A stretch of 64,000 nt of DNA from Allostreptomyces psammosilenae (GTDB taxonomy: Bacteria > Actinomycetota > Actinomycetes > Streptomycetales > Streptomycetaceae), in NCBI RefSeq assembly GCF_013407765.1, contig NZ_JACBZD010000002.1:382001-446000 (forward strand). The letters run 5' to 3'. Within the stretch, counting starts at the first letter, position 1. The number at the start of each line of letters is the position of its first letter. The position numbers were made by a program, and so were the translations under genes. Under the pieces are notes generated by a model. That model worked only from the letters and a program-made list of their open reading frames with translations. It ran no database searches and had not been told where the DNA came from. This document shows, one piece after another, positions 17,054-25,651 of the stretch.

Positions 17054-17211
17054 CAGCGCACGAGCGCCAACAACCCCACTGAGCCCCAGGCCGCCACAAG
17101 CGCCATACGACCACCACCCACGACCCACCAACCCCCACGCCACCATGGCGGCCGATCGGTCCGGTAGCCCGCGGCGGCGACGCGCTCGTCGCGCCCTGGG
17201 GCGGCGGCCCG

Positions 17212-18036
17212 TCAGACCGAGTCGTCGAGGGGCAGACCGGCGCGGTCGCGCAGGATGCTCATCCAGTCCGGCAGCAGCAGGAACCGCCGGTTGCTCGGGA
17301 CGCGTTCGAGGTTGACCGGGCAGCGTCCCTGCGGCCCGCTGGCGCCGCACGGGCAGTGCCGCTCCGCGGAGATCTGGCCCTGTCCCTGCCAGACCACCAT
17401 GGCCTGCCGCACGGACGGGACGTCCTCGTCGATGCAGGCCGCCAGCAGGTCCAGCGAGACCGGCATCTCGTCCGGGAAGTCGAGGAAGTGACCGACGTAG
17501 TCCAGCAGCCGGTCGATCACCGGGTTCATCAGCGCCACCCAGCGCTGCTCCTCCATCCAACTGGTGAGCGATTCGGGCAGCGGCAGCACCTGGTCGGGGT
17601 AGGGCAGCGCCGGTGGCAGCCGCCACAGCACCCCGGGGGCCAGCGGGTAAGGCTCGATCAGACCCCAGTCGGTCATCAGCCGGACGAGCTCCCGCAGGGT
17701 CTGCGGGCAGGGCAGCCCGGCCCCGGCCATGGCCTGCTCGAACAGCTCGCGGCGGTCGCGCATTCGGCGCCGCTCCCGTTCCACGGACGCCGGGTCCTCG
17801 AACGGCGAGCGCGGCCGGACGTTCTCGCCCCAGTCCACCAGCGTCTCCCAGCCGTGCGGATACTGCGGCGAGCGGGGGAAGCAGGTGCTGAGGTCGAAGT
17901 ACTCGGTCAGGTCGCCGTCGATCTCTGCCTCGGCGTCGGTGACGTACGAGCAGGACATGAAGACGCTGTAGGCGCCCGGTGGCATGACGGCGTCCCAACC
18001 GTTGCGGAACCAGTCCTGGTAGACGTCGTGCGGCAT
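17212..18036 (-). CDS. hypothetical protein, DUF6042-like (tentative)
   Basis: 274 residues from ATG 18036 (MPHDVYQDWFRNGWDAVMPP). An earlier ATG at 18168 would add an Arg/Ala/Pro-rich leader without family character. The body is soluble with several Trp/Pro-rich segments (MTDWGLIEPYPLAPGVLWRL, LDFPDEMPVSLDLL) and a C-terminal Cys cluster CPCGASGPQGRCPVNLERV. I believe it resembles a Streptomyces DUF6042-type protein, but that is from memory of the N-terminal pattern only. Monocistronic. Confidence 0.65.
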   Translation of the reverse strand: MPHDVYQDWFRNGWDAVMPPGAYSVFMSCSYVTDAEAEIDGDLTEYFDLSTCFPRSPQYPHGWETLVDWGENVRPRSPFEDPASVERERRRMRDRRELFEQAMAGAGLPCPQTLRELVRLMTDWGLIEPYPLAPGVLWRLPPALPYPDQVLPLPESLTSWMEEQRWVALMNPVIDRLLDYVGHFLDFPDEMPVSLDLLAACIDEDVPSVRQAMVVWQGQGQISAERHCPCGASGPQGRCPVNLERVPSNRRFLLLPDWMSILRDRAGLPLDDSV

Positions 18037-18326
18037 GGCAGCCCCCGGATCACGTGCTTGCGGCTGCCGCGCCCCGCCGGGTACCCGCGGCAGCGGAATG
18101 GCGCTGGACGCCCGGGGACGCGCGCCGGCCTGGACCGGAGCGGAGCTCCTCGGAGCGATGCTGATCACAATACGGATCGCGGCACGTCTTATCGCCCCTG
18201 TTCACTCGAACGTGTGAATTCCAGGCCCGTAACTATTAGGTGAAGGCCGTGCGGGAAGGGGGGCGCCGGGCTCGCGGGCTCAAATGATGATCGGCGTGAT
18301 GACGCGACGCTTCGGAGCGACATCGC

Positions 18327-18377
18327 GTCAGTGCGCCACCGTCGTCAGTGCGCCACCGTCGTCAGTGCGGCACCGTG
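18327..18377. repeat. three contiguous 17-bp repeats
   Basis: GTCAGTGCGCCACCGTC at 18327-18343 and 18344-18360, with a variant (GTCAGTGCGGCACCGTG) at 18361-18377. They lie just before the 3' end of the kinase gene. A TTCAC-N8-GTGAA inverted repeat is at 18201-18218 in the same spacer. Confidence 0.8.
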
Positions 18378-18393
18378 TCAGGGCCACCACGGG

Positions 18394-19491
18394 TCACAGC
18401 GACTCCAGCCCGCTGTTCAGCAGGTTCTCGCAGTGGCGCATGTGCTCGGCCAGCCAGTCGCCGCTGTAGCCGCGCGGCACCACCTCGACCACCATCACCA
18501 GGCCCAGGTAGACGCGGTAGAGGGCGAGGCGGGCGCGGGCGGCGGGTGTGGTCGGGTCCCACCGGCCGCCGGCGGCCCGGTAGCCGTCCAGCAGGTCGGC
18601 GTCCTCCTCGGCCGTGCCGAAGGGGTCCAGGCCGACCAGGTCCGCAAGGGGATCGCCCCACCAGGCGCGTTCGGTGTCGATGACGCCGGTGATCCGGGGC
18701 TCGTCCCCGCCGGCGCCCGGGACGGACGGGCCGGACGGGCCGGTCGGGCCGGTCGGGCCGGTCGCCACGAAGACGTTGCCCGGCCACAGGTCGAAGTGCA
18801 CCAGCGACGCCTCGGTGACCTCGGCGAGGTGCCCGTGGTGGTCGCGCAGCGCCCGGCGCACCCGGTCGGTGGGCAGCGGGACGCCCCAGTGCTCCCCGTC
18901 GGCCAGGACGGCCTCCACCATGGCGGTGAAGGCGGCGGGCCAGTCGTCCGCGTGCAGGCCCACCGGCCGGTGCGGGTAGCCGAAGCGCACGTCGCCGGCG
19001 GCGGGCTGCGGGCGCACGGTGTGCAGGGCGGCGAGCACGGATCCGAGTTGGCGGCGGAGCGCGCGGCTGTCCTCGGGGGACAGCTCGGCGAGCAGGTCGG
19101 ACCACGGCCGTCCGGGCAGGGCCGAGAGGAGGAGGACGTCCGCGTCGGGCAGCGCCGCGACCGCTTCGTGGTGCGCGTCGATGCTCTTGGCCGGAGCGTC
19201 GAGCCGCGCCGCCACGACGTCCGGGACCGGCACGCCGGCCACGCCCGCCAGCCGCCGGTAGACGGCGGTCTCGGTGCGCATCAGCCCGTGCTCGTGGGTC
19301 AGCAGCGGGGCGTCCGCCGGTGGGGACGCCTTGAGGACGACGTCGCGCCCGTCGTCGAGGAGCAGGCGGTAGGCGGCGTTGAACATGCCGCCGGTCAGCT
19401 CGGTGGTCCGGGAGATCCGGGCGCCGTCCAGCAGCTCGGCGACGAGGGCGTCGAGCACGGGGCGGTCCAGGTGGCGCTTGGTCAGGCTCAT
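18394..19491 (-). CDS. aminoglycoside phosphotransferase/fructosamine kinase-fold protein
   Basis: 365 residues from ATG 19491. The APH-type core is visible: nucleotide loop LTGGMFNAAYRLLLDDGR with VVLKASPP, catalytic Brenner loop LVHFDLWPGNVF (about residue 240) and metal-binding GVIDTERAWWGDPLADL. Between the last two is a collagen-like insert GPTGPTGPSGPS, encoded by a short 9-12 bp DNA repeat, which is unusual for a catalytic region. It is likely a small-molecule kinase; the substrate is unknown. Monocistronic. Confidence 0.85.
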   Translation of the reverse strand: MSLTKRHLDRPVLDALVAELLDGARISRTTELTGGMFNAAYRLLLDDGRDVVLKASPPADAPLLTHEHGLMRTETAVYRRLAGVAGVPVPDVVAARLDAPAKSIDAHHEAVAALPDADVLLLSALPGRPWSDLLAELSPEDSRALRRQLGSVLAALHTVRPQPAAGDVRFGYPHRPVGLHADDWPAAFTAMVEAVLADGEHWGVPLPTDRVRRALRDHHGHLAEVTEASLVHFDLWPGNVFVATGPTGPTGPSGPSVPGAGGDEPRITGVIDTERAWWGDPLADLVGLDPFGTAEEDADLLDGYRAAGGRWDPTTPAARARLALYRVYLGLVMVVEVVPRGYSGDWLAEHMRHCENLLNSGLESL

Positions 19492-19721
19492 CAGGCGATC
19501 CGACGCTCGTGGTGGCAGGGCTGGCGCGGCACCGACGCGTGAAGCGCCGACGCCGATGGCCAGCCCGACCGGTGACTGGCGGGTGGCGCCGGAACCGGGG
19601 TGGCCGAGGATGTGGGGAACCGGATGTGGAACGTAGTGATCACCGTGACGGCCGTCAAGCGTTCGGGCGTCGGCGGCCGGCTTCGGTCGCCGGTGTCGGG
19701 CGCCGGTGTCGGGCCCCGGCA

Positions 19722-20435
19722 TCAAGCCCCGGTGGCGCGGGCGAGCTGGGCGGCGAAGCCGAGGAACAGGGCGCCGACACCTCCGGAGAGACCGGCGGTG
19801 AGCCGGCGGCGGCTCCGGAAGTACCCGGCCAGGGTGGTGCCGGCCAGTATCAGCGTCGTGAGGTACAGCATGCTCGCCAGCTGCACGATCGCCCCGAGCA
19901 GCAGGAAGGACAGCCAGGGGCGGTCGTAGGCGGGGTCGACGAACTGGATGAAGTAGGAGATGAAGAACAGGATCGCCTTGGGGTTGAGGAGGCTGACGAT
20001 CAGCGCGCGGCGGAACGGCCGCTCGGTCGCGGTGGACGCGCGGGACGTGGGGGCCGTGGCAGAGGCGGCGGACGAGGCGGACGTGACTGCCCCGGCGCCG
20101 GTCCCGTCCGGGGCGTGGTTCGGGCCGGTCCGGCCGCGCCAGGAGCGCCAGGCTCCCCGGAGCATCCCGATGCCGAGCCACACCAGGTAGGCGGCGCCGG
20201 CGTACTTGATGGCGGTGAACAGCACCGGGTTGGCGCGCAGCAGCGAGGCGGCGCCGGCCGCGGAGAGCAGCATCAGGGTCGTGTCACCGATGAAGACCGC
20301 CGCGGCGGCGGTGTAGCCGGCGCGCACTCCCCGGCGGGCGGCCACCGAGAGGGTGTACAGCGAGTTCGGGCCCGGGAGCAGGATGATCGCCACGACGCCG
20401 ATCACGTAGGTGGGCAGATCGGTGACTCCGAGCAT
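19722..20435 (-). CDS. leuE: LysE/LeuE-family amino acid exporter
   Basis: 237 residues from ATG 20435. Starts MLGVTDLPTYVIGVVAIILLPGPN, the typical LysE/RhtB signature with the LPGPNSLYTLS motif. Six hydrophobic segments, conserved AVFIGDTTLMLLSAAG and SLLNPKAILFFISYFIQF align well with the leucine exporter LeuE of E. coli. The central loop is expanded by an Ala/Thr/Ser-rich stretch (about residues 105-135). Divergence of the loop leaves the substrate open. It is downstream of the HxlR regulator on the same strand, 147 bases apart. Confidence 0.85.
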   Translation of the reverse strand: MLGVTDLPTYVIGVVAIILLPGPNSLYTLSVAARRGVRAGYTAAAAVFIGDTTLMLLSAAGAASLLRANPVLFTAIKYAGAAYLVWLGIGMLRGAWRSWRGRTGPNHAPDGTGAGAVTSASSAASATAPTSRASTATERPFRRALIVSLLNPKAILFFISYFIQFVDPAYDRPWLSFLLLGAIVQLASMLYLTTLILAGTTLAGYFRSRRRLTAGLSGGVGALFLGFAAQLARATGA

Positions 20436-20581
20436 CGGCGAGCCTTTCGCGGTGGCGGCGGGACGCGGGGGACGGGTGGTGCGGGGGGCGTGCGGGCGGG
20501 GGACGTGCGGTGCGGCGTGGCCCCGTGGTTCGGGGGGCGTGCGGTGCCTGCCGGGGGCGGGCCCGGCGGTGGACCGGACGA

Positions 20582-20950
20582 TCAGCAGTGCGTGTCGCGG
20601 GAGCGGCCGTGTGCCCGGGCGGCGTGGCGGGGGTGTTCGTGGGCCCACTGGGCGAGGGCGTCGAGCGCCGGACGCAGGGCCAGCCCGGCCTCGGTGAGCC
20701 GGTACCGCACGCCGAGCGGAGGGCCGGGGACGACCTCGCGGACCACGAGGTCGGCTTCGGTGAGTTCGGCCAGTCGTTCGGAGAGCATGCGCTCACTGAT
20801 GCCCGGGATGGCGCGGCGCATCTCGGCGAAGTGGGCCGGCTGCTGGTTCAGCAGGACGGCCAGGATCAGGCCGTTCCACCGCTTGCCGAGAAGTGAGAAG
20901 ACGCGGGCGATGGCGTCGTCGGCCCCTCTGCACTCGCCGCTCATGAACAC
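20582..20950 (-). CDS. HxlR-family transcriptional regulator
   Basis: 122 residues. Winged-helix signature: VFSLLGKRWNGLILAVLL, HFAEMRRAIPGISERMLSER, LVVREVVPGPPLGVRYRLTE. It is divergent from the azoreductase gene (21186) with about 235 bases between them. HxlR proteins often control such adjacent redox genes. It could also affect the downstream leuE-like gene. The putative operator is at 21034-21059. Confidence 0.9.
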   Translation of the reverse strand: MFMSGECRGADDAIARVFSLLGKRWNGLILAVLLNQQPAHFAEMRRAIPGISERMLSERLAELTEADLVVREVVPGPPLGVRYRLTEAGLALRPALDALAQWAHEHPRHAARAHGRSRDTHC

Positions 20951-21033
20951 GCTCCGCTCATGGACGTCATGGTACTGGCCCTCACTGTGGCTTCCGAGGG
21001 AGCAGGAGGATCCGAAGTAGCTGCGTCTTTTGC

Positions 21034-21059
21034 AGGTGCCTGAGTTTTAGTAAGCTCCT
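21034..21059. promoter_or_regulatory. imperfect palindrome, candidate HxlR operator
   Basis: AGGTGCCT (21034-21041) and AAGCTCCT (21052-21059) are matching half sites (AGGnGCnT and AnGCnCCT) flanking a 10-base AT-rich centre GAGTTTTAGT. It lies between the divergent HxlR and azoreductase genes. Confidence 0.5.
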
Positions 21060-21185
21060 ATCGCGGTTAAAGCCACGGAGCCGGACCGGCTGGCCGGTCG
21101 GCCTGGTTCCGTGTGCGCCCCGCACCCTCCATGCCTACTGACCACGCGCTCGACGTTCGGCGCGTGCGGACTCCGGGAGCAACCA

Positions 21186-21842
21186 GTGGCACACCTTCTG
21201 CACATCGACGCCTCCGCCCTCTCGCAGGGCTCCGTCTCGCGTGACGTCAGCGCGATCTTCCGCCGGGCCTGGGAGGAGCAGCACCCGGAGGGAGTCGTCA
21301 CCTACCGTGACCTCGCCGCCAACCCCCTGCCGCACCTCGACGAGGCGGCGATCACCGCCCGCTCGACCCCCGCCGAGTCCCGGACGGCCGAGCAGCGGGC
21401 CGCCGCGGCCGTCGAGGACGAGCTGATCGAGGAGCTGCTGAAGGCGGACGCCTACCTGATCGGCGTGCCGATGTACAACTTCTCCGTCCCCTCCACCTTG
21501 AAGGCGTGGCTGGACTGGATCCTGTCCGCCGGCCGCACCTTCGGCATGGACCCGAAGGACTCCCCGATCGCCGGGCGGCCGGTCACGTTGATCAGCAGCC
21601 GGGGTGGCGCCTACGGCCCCGGTACCCCGCGCGACGGCTGGGACTACGCGGAGCCGTTCCTGCAGCAGGTGCTCGCCAAGGCGCTGGGCCTGGACGTCAC
21701 GGTGATCACCGCCGAGCTCACCATGGCGCACCTCAACCCGGCGATGGCGGAGCTCCGCCCGGCCGCCGAGGCCTCGCGCGCCAGCGCGGAGCAGGCCGCC
21801 GCCGCGCAGGCCAAGGAGGTGCTCAGCCGCCTCGGGGTCTGA
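21186..21842 (+). CDS. azoR: FMN-dependent NADH-azoreductase-like protein
   Basis: 218 residues from GTG 21186, preceded by GGGAG; the upstream ATG adds a leader with no family similarity. Starts VAHLLHIDASALSQGSVSRD (flavodoxin-like FMN-binding loop). It continues with the substrate/flavin segment GVPMYNFSVPSTLKAWLDWI, SSRGGAYGPGTPRDGWDYAE and a typical C-terminus. Catalyses two-electron reduction of quinones and azo compounds. Divergent from the HxlR regulator, which is probably its repressor. Confidence 0.9.
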   Translation: MAHLLHIDASALSQGSVSRDVSAIFRRAWEEQHPEGVVTYRDLAANPLPHLDEAAITARSTPAESRTAEQRAAAAVEDELIEELLKADAYLIGVPMYNFSVPSTLKAWLDWILSAGRTFGMDPKDSPIAGRPVTLISSRGGAYGPGTPRDGWDYAEPFLQQVLAKALGLDVTVITAELTMAHLNPAMAELRPAAEASRASAEQAAAAQAKEVLSRLGV

Positions 21843-21858
21843 TGGCTGTTGGGGGATG

Positions 21859-21979
21859 CGCCAGGAACATGCCAGGATTTCGCACCCACCACCACCATCG
21901 GCCTGGGGGGACCCCCTTCTTCAGGATCCCATCCGGGGGCTACCGAGCGCATCCCCCCTCTAGCCGCCTGTGGATAACC
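21859..21979 (-). repeat. dispersed intergenic element, copy C (inverted)
   Basis: Read on the minus strand it begins GGTTATCCACAGGCGGC and continues GATGCGCTCGG, TGGGATCCTGAAGAAGGGGG, TCCCCCCAGGCCGATGG and TGGCATGTTCCTGGCG. Order and spacing match copies A, B and D. It lies directly after the azoreductase stop, between convergent genes. Confidence 0.8.
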
Positions 21980-22020
21980 CCGCCCGTGGACGACTCCCCG
22001 CCTGCGGGCGACCCCCGCCC

Positions 22021-22845
22021 TCACGCCTTCCGGGCGACGACGAAGATCCGGCGGAACGGCAGCACCGTCCCGTGCGGCGTCGCCGGGTAGGCCTGGCGCA
22101 GCAGGGCGCCGTACTCGGCCAGGAACTCCGCGTGCCGCTCCGGCGCCAGCCGGGTGAGCACGGGGCGCAGCGTCGTGCCGCGCACCCAGTCGAGCACCGG
22201 GTCCTCGCCCCGCAGCACGTGCAGGTAGGTCGTCTCCCAGGCGTCGACGGTGCAGCCGAGGGACGCCAGCACCTCCAGGTATCCGGCCGGATCGAGCACC
22301 GCCGGGCCGTCGGGGGCGAGGCCGCCGGCGGTCCCGCCCACCTCGTCCCGCCAGCGCGGCGACTCGCGGAGCTCGTTCAGCAGGGTGTGCGACGGCGCTG
22401 AGAAGTTGCCCGGCACCTGGAAGGCGAAGACGCCGCCGGGCGGCAGGGCGTCGATCCACCGGGGGAAGAGGTGGGCGTGGCCGGGCACCCAGTGGAGCGC
22501 GGCGTTGGAGATCAGCAGGTCGGGTTCCTCGCCGGGTTCCGGCCGCCACTCGGTGATGTCGGCGAGGCGCAGTGAGAGCCGTCCGCGCCCGGTGGGGGAG
22601 GGGCCGGCGTGCGGTTCTGCGGCGCGCAGCATCTCGGGCGAGTTGTCCACGCCGGTGATGTGCGCGTCGGGCCAGCGGCGCAGCAGCAGGGCGGTGGTGG
22701 TGTGGGCGGCGCCGCAGCCGAGGTCGGTGACGCGGGCCGGGGGCGGGGTGTCCGGGACGCGGGCGAGCAGGTCGTGGAAGGGACGGGCTCGGTCGTCGGC
22801 GTGCCGGCGGTACTGGTCCGGGTCCCACTCGCTCTTCGTCGGCAC
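22021..22845 (-). CDS. tam: trans-aconitate 2-methyltransferase-like SAM methyltransferase
   Basis: 274 residues from GTG 22845. Starts MPTKSEWDPDQYRRHADDRA, characteristic of trans-aconitate methyltransferase. SAM motif I is VTDLGCGAAHTTTALL; later motifs are GVDNSPEML, LISNAALHWVPGH and GGVFAFQVPGNFSAPSH. C-terminal TTYLHVLRGEDPVLDWVRGT is typical of Tam. It esterifies trans-aconitate, which would otherwise inhibit aconitase. It is convergent with copy C and not in an operon. Confidence 0.9.
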   Translation of the reverse strand: MPTKSEWDPDQYRRHADDRARPFHDLLARVPDTPPPARVTDLGCGAAHTTTALLLRRWPDAHITGVDNSPEMLRAAEPHAGPSPTGRGRLSLRLADITEWRPEPGEEPDLLISNAALHWVPGHAHLFPRWIDALPPGGVFAFQVPGNFSAPSHTLLNELRESPRWRDEVGGTAGGLAPDGPAVLDPAGYLEVLASLGCTVDAWETTYLHVLRGEDPVLDWVRGTTLRPVLTRLAPERHAEFLAEYGALLRQAYPATPHGTVLPFRRIFVVARKA

Positions 22846-23093
22846 GGGCGCTGCCCTCCCGGTCTCGTGGTGCCGAAGTGCTCCTGTGGGTCATGATGCT
22901 GCGGGGCGAGTATCTCGACGTCAAGAGAAATCGCCGTCGACGCGGGGAGAGGAGACGCGGGCAGAGTAAGGAGAGTAAGGAGAGAGAAGGGGAGAGAAGC
23001 GGCCGCCCCCGGCGCGACGACGCGGGGCGCGCCGGCCGCACCCCCTTGCTAGCCTCGACAGGGAGAGCGCGTGGCCGGGCGCACGGCCGGCCC

Positions 23094-24929
23094 ATGCCTG
23101 CCGCGCCCGGGCCACCGGCCCCCGCGACCACCGCGAACAACCGACCGCCACCGGAACCGGAGTCGTCAGCCACGTCCGCCTCGAACGGCACCTCCCAACT
23201 CGTCCTGCGGAACGTCAGCCGCGGGTACGCCGGCCGACCCGTCCTGGAGGGCGTCGACCTGAGCGTCGCGCCGGGCGAGCGGGTCTGCGTGGTCGGGGAG
23301 AACGGCGCCGGCAAGTCCACCCTGCTGCGGCTGATGGCGGGGCGGGAGAAGCCGGACCGCGGCGAGGTCGTGCTGCACGCCCCCGGCGGCGTCGGCTACC
23401 TGGGCCAGATCCCCGACTTCCCGCCCGGCGGCAGCGTCCAGGACGCCCTTGACGACGCCCTGGCGGACCTCCGCGAGCTGGAACGCCGGCTGCACGCCGC
23501 CGAGCAGGCCCTCGCTGCCGCCTCCGAGGCCGAACTGCCGCCCCTGCTCGCCGCCTACGGCGACCTGCTGGACGCCTTCCAGGCCCGCGACGGCTACGCC
23601 GCCGACGCCCGGTTCGACGCCGCCGTGCAGGCGCTCGGCCTGGCGCACGTCCCCCGCGACCGCCCGCTCGGCTCGCTCTCCGGCGGCGAGCAGTCCCGGC
23701 TGGCGCTGGCCTGCGTGCTGGCCGCCTCCCCGGAACTGCTGCTCCTGGACGAGCCCACCAACCACCTGGACCGGGGGGCGCTGGACTGGCTGGAGGCCCG
23801 TCTGGTGGACCACCGGGGCACGGTCGTCGCGGTCTCGCACGACCGGCTGTTCCTGGAGCGGGTGGCCACCGCCCTGGTGGAGGTGGACGGCGACCGCCGC
23901 ACCGTGCGGCGGCACGGCGTCGGCTACCCGGAGTACCTCCAGGCCCGGGCCGCCGCGCGGCGCCGCTGGGAGCGGGAGTACCGCGACTTCACGGCCGAGG
24001 CGGAGCGGCTGGGCGCGCTCGCCGAGCAGGCGACGGCGGCGCTGACCGGCGCGGCCCGGCCGGACCGCGGCTCCGGGCACACCCCCGGCCGGCACCAGCG
24101 CTCGGTGCAGGGGCAGCTCTCCAGCCGGGTCCGTGCCGCGAACGAGCGGCTGCGACGGCTGCGGGAGCATCCCGTGCCGCCTCCGCCGAGGCCGTTGCGG
24201 TTCACCGCGCGGCTCCCGACGGCCGGCGCCGCACCGCTGCCGGGCGGCGGCCCCGGCGGCCCCGGCCGCTCCGATGGTTCCGGCCGCCCCGGCGGTCCGG
24301 GTAGCTCCGGGGCGGCGCCGGGGTTGGACGGCGAACCGCTGGTCACCCTGCGCGCGGTGGCGGTCGGCGACCGGCTGCGGGTGGAGGAGCTGGAGATCGC
24401 CCCGGGCGAACGGCTGCTCGTCACCGGGCCGAACGGCGCGGGCAAGACCACCCTGCTGCGGGTGCTCGCCGGCGACCTGGCGCCGGACCGCGGGAGCGTC
24501 CGCGGCCCCGGCCCGGAACACATCGGGTGGCTGCCGCAGGAGGTGCCCGCGTCCCCGGCGCCCCGCCGCACGCTGCTGGCCGCCTTCGCGGAAGGGCTGC
24601 CCGGGGAACCGGAGGAGCACCGGCAGACCCTGCTCTCCCTCGGCCTGTTCCGCGCCGAGGACCTCGCCACGCCCGTGGGCGGGCTCTCCGCCGGCCAGCG
24701 GCGGCGGCTGGCGCTGGCCCGGATGGTGGAGAACCGGGCCGACCTGCTGCTGCTGGACGAGCCGACGAACCACCTGTCGCCGGCGCTGGTGGAGGACCTG
24801 GAGGAGGCCCTCGGCTCCTACCAGGGGGCGCTGGTGGTCGTCTCGCACGACCGGCTGTGGGTGGACCGCTTCACCGGGCGACGCTGCGCGATGAGCGGCG
24901 GGCGGTTGCGGGAGGCGTCCACCGGCTGA
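23094..24929 (+). CDS. ABC-F family ATP-binding protein (possible antibiotic resistance)
   Basis: 611 residues from ATG 23094; earlier in-frame starts add a purine-encoded low-complexity leader. There are two ABC cassettes. The first has GENGAGKSTLLRLM, LSGGEQSRLALACV and ELLLLDEPTNHLD. The second has GPNGAGKTTLLRVL, LSAGQRRRLALARM and LLLLDEPTNHLS. There are no transmembrane segments, and a charged interdomain linker is present. Family members bind ribosomes and act as ribosome protection or translation factors (macrolide-resistance types in Streptomyces). The Gly/Ser/Pro-rich stretch around residue 400 is an insertion. The 22846-23093 leader contains a purine tract (GAGAGGAGACGCGGGC and GGAGAGTAAGGAGAG). 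Confidence 0.85.
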   Translation: MPAAPGPPAPATTANNRPPPEPESSATSASNGTSQLVLRNVSRGYAGRPVLEGVDLSVAPGERVCVVGENGAGKSTLLRLMAGREKPDRGEVVLHAPGGVGYLGQIPDFPPGGSVQDALDDALADLRELERRLHAAEQALAAASEAELPPLLAAYGDLLDAFQARDGYAADARFDAAVQALGLAHVPRDRPLGSLSGGEQSRLALACVLAASPELLLLDEPTNHLDRGALDWLEARLVDHRGTVVAVSHDRLFLERVATALVEVDGDRRTVRRHGVGYPEYLQARAAARRRWEREYRDFTAEAERLGALAEQATAALTGAARPDRGSGHTPGRHQRSVQGQLSSRVRAANERLRRLREHPVPPPPRPLRFTARLPTAGAAPLPGGGPGGPGRSDGSGRPGGPGSSGAAPGLDGEPLVTLRAVAVGDRLRVEELEIAPGERLLVTGPNGAGKTTLLRVLAGDLAPDRGSVRGPGPEHIGWLPQEVPASPAPRRTLLAAFAEGLPGEPEEHRQTLLSLGLFRAEDLATPVGGLSAGQRRRLALARMVENRADLLLLDEPTNHLSPALVEDLEEALGSYQGALVVVSHDRLWVDRFTGRRCAMSGGRLREASTG

Positions 24930-25002
24930 GCCCCGTCCGGCCTGCCCGCGCGTACCGCCCGCGCGGGCGTCCGGTCCGCCCGCGCACCCCCGTCCCGCCC
25001 GC

Positions 25003-25494
25003 CTATCCGGCCGGCTCGACCTCGATCACCGGCTCGTGGCGCACCGGGAAGTTCACCGAGCGGGCGATGAAGCACATCGCGTGGGCGCGCTCGTGCAGGG
25101 CGGTGGCGGCCTCCACCATCTCGGCGGAGGCGACCGTGATCCGGGGGCGCAGCACCACCTCGGTGAAGTGCCCGGCGCCGCCGGGCTCCTCCAGCATGGT
25201 GCCGGTGGGCTCGTCACGGTAGGCGGTGACGGTCACCCCCGCGCCGGGACACAGGCCCAGGTACCACAGCATGTGGCACTGGGAGAGCGAGGCGACCAGC
25301 AGCTCCTCCGGGTTGTAGCGGGCCGGGTCGCCGCGGAAGGACGGGTCCGAGGAGCCCAGGAGCACCGGCTTGCCCGGGGCGGTGATCTCGTGGTCCCGCG
25401 AGTAGCCGGCGTAGGAGCCGGTGCCCGTGCCGAGGTTGCCCGTCCAGTTCACGGTGAGCGCGTAGCTGTGCGTCTTCGGTGGCCTGGCTGCCAT
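25003..25494 (-). CDS. OsmC family protein
   Basis: 163 residues from ATG 25494. OsmC fold with two conserved cysteines, in LVASLSQCHMLWYL and AHAMCFIARSVNFP, plus RYNPEELLVASL. The family reduces organic hydroperoxides. Divergent from the SDR gene at 25652; the spacer carries repeats containing AACCGGTT-like palindromes (25546-25620), a possible shared control region. Confidence 0.9.
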   Translation of the reverse strand: MAARPPKTHSYALTVNWTGNLGTGTGSYAGYSRDHEITAPGKPVLLGSSDPSFRGDPARYNPEELLVASLSQCHMLWYLGLCPGAGVTVTAYRDEPTGTMLEEPGGAGHFTEVVLRPRITVASAEMVEAATALHERAHAMCFIARSVNFPVRHEPVIEVEPAG

Positions 25495-25545
25495 CTTCCG
25501 CCGTCCTCTCCTGGGTCGTCGCGCGCGGCGGGCCGTGCCGGCGTC

Positions 25546-25620
25546 GTGCCGGGAAACCGCTGCGCCGGGAGGAACCGGTCGTACCGGGTAGAACCGGTTG
25601 CGCCGGGAAAACCGGTTGTG
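25546..25620. repeat. tandem 19-bp units with AACCGGTT-type palindromes
   Basis: About four units of the form GCCGGGAAGAACCGGTTG (19-20 bp) with variation, the last three (25562-25620) most regular. Each includes an AACCGGT core. They lie in the divergent region between the osmC-like and SDR starts and could bind a regulator as an array, or be a minisatellite only. Confidence 0.55.
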
Positions 25621-25651
25621 CCCCACGGCGGGTTCCACCAGCCTGGGGATC

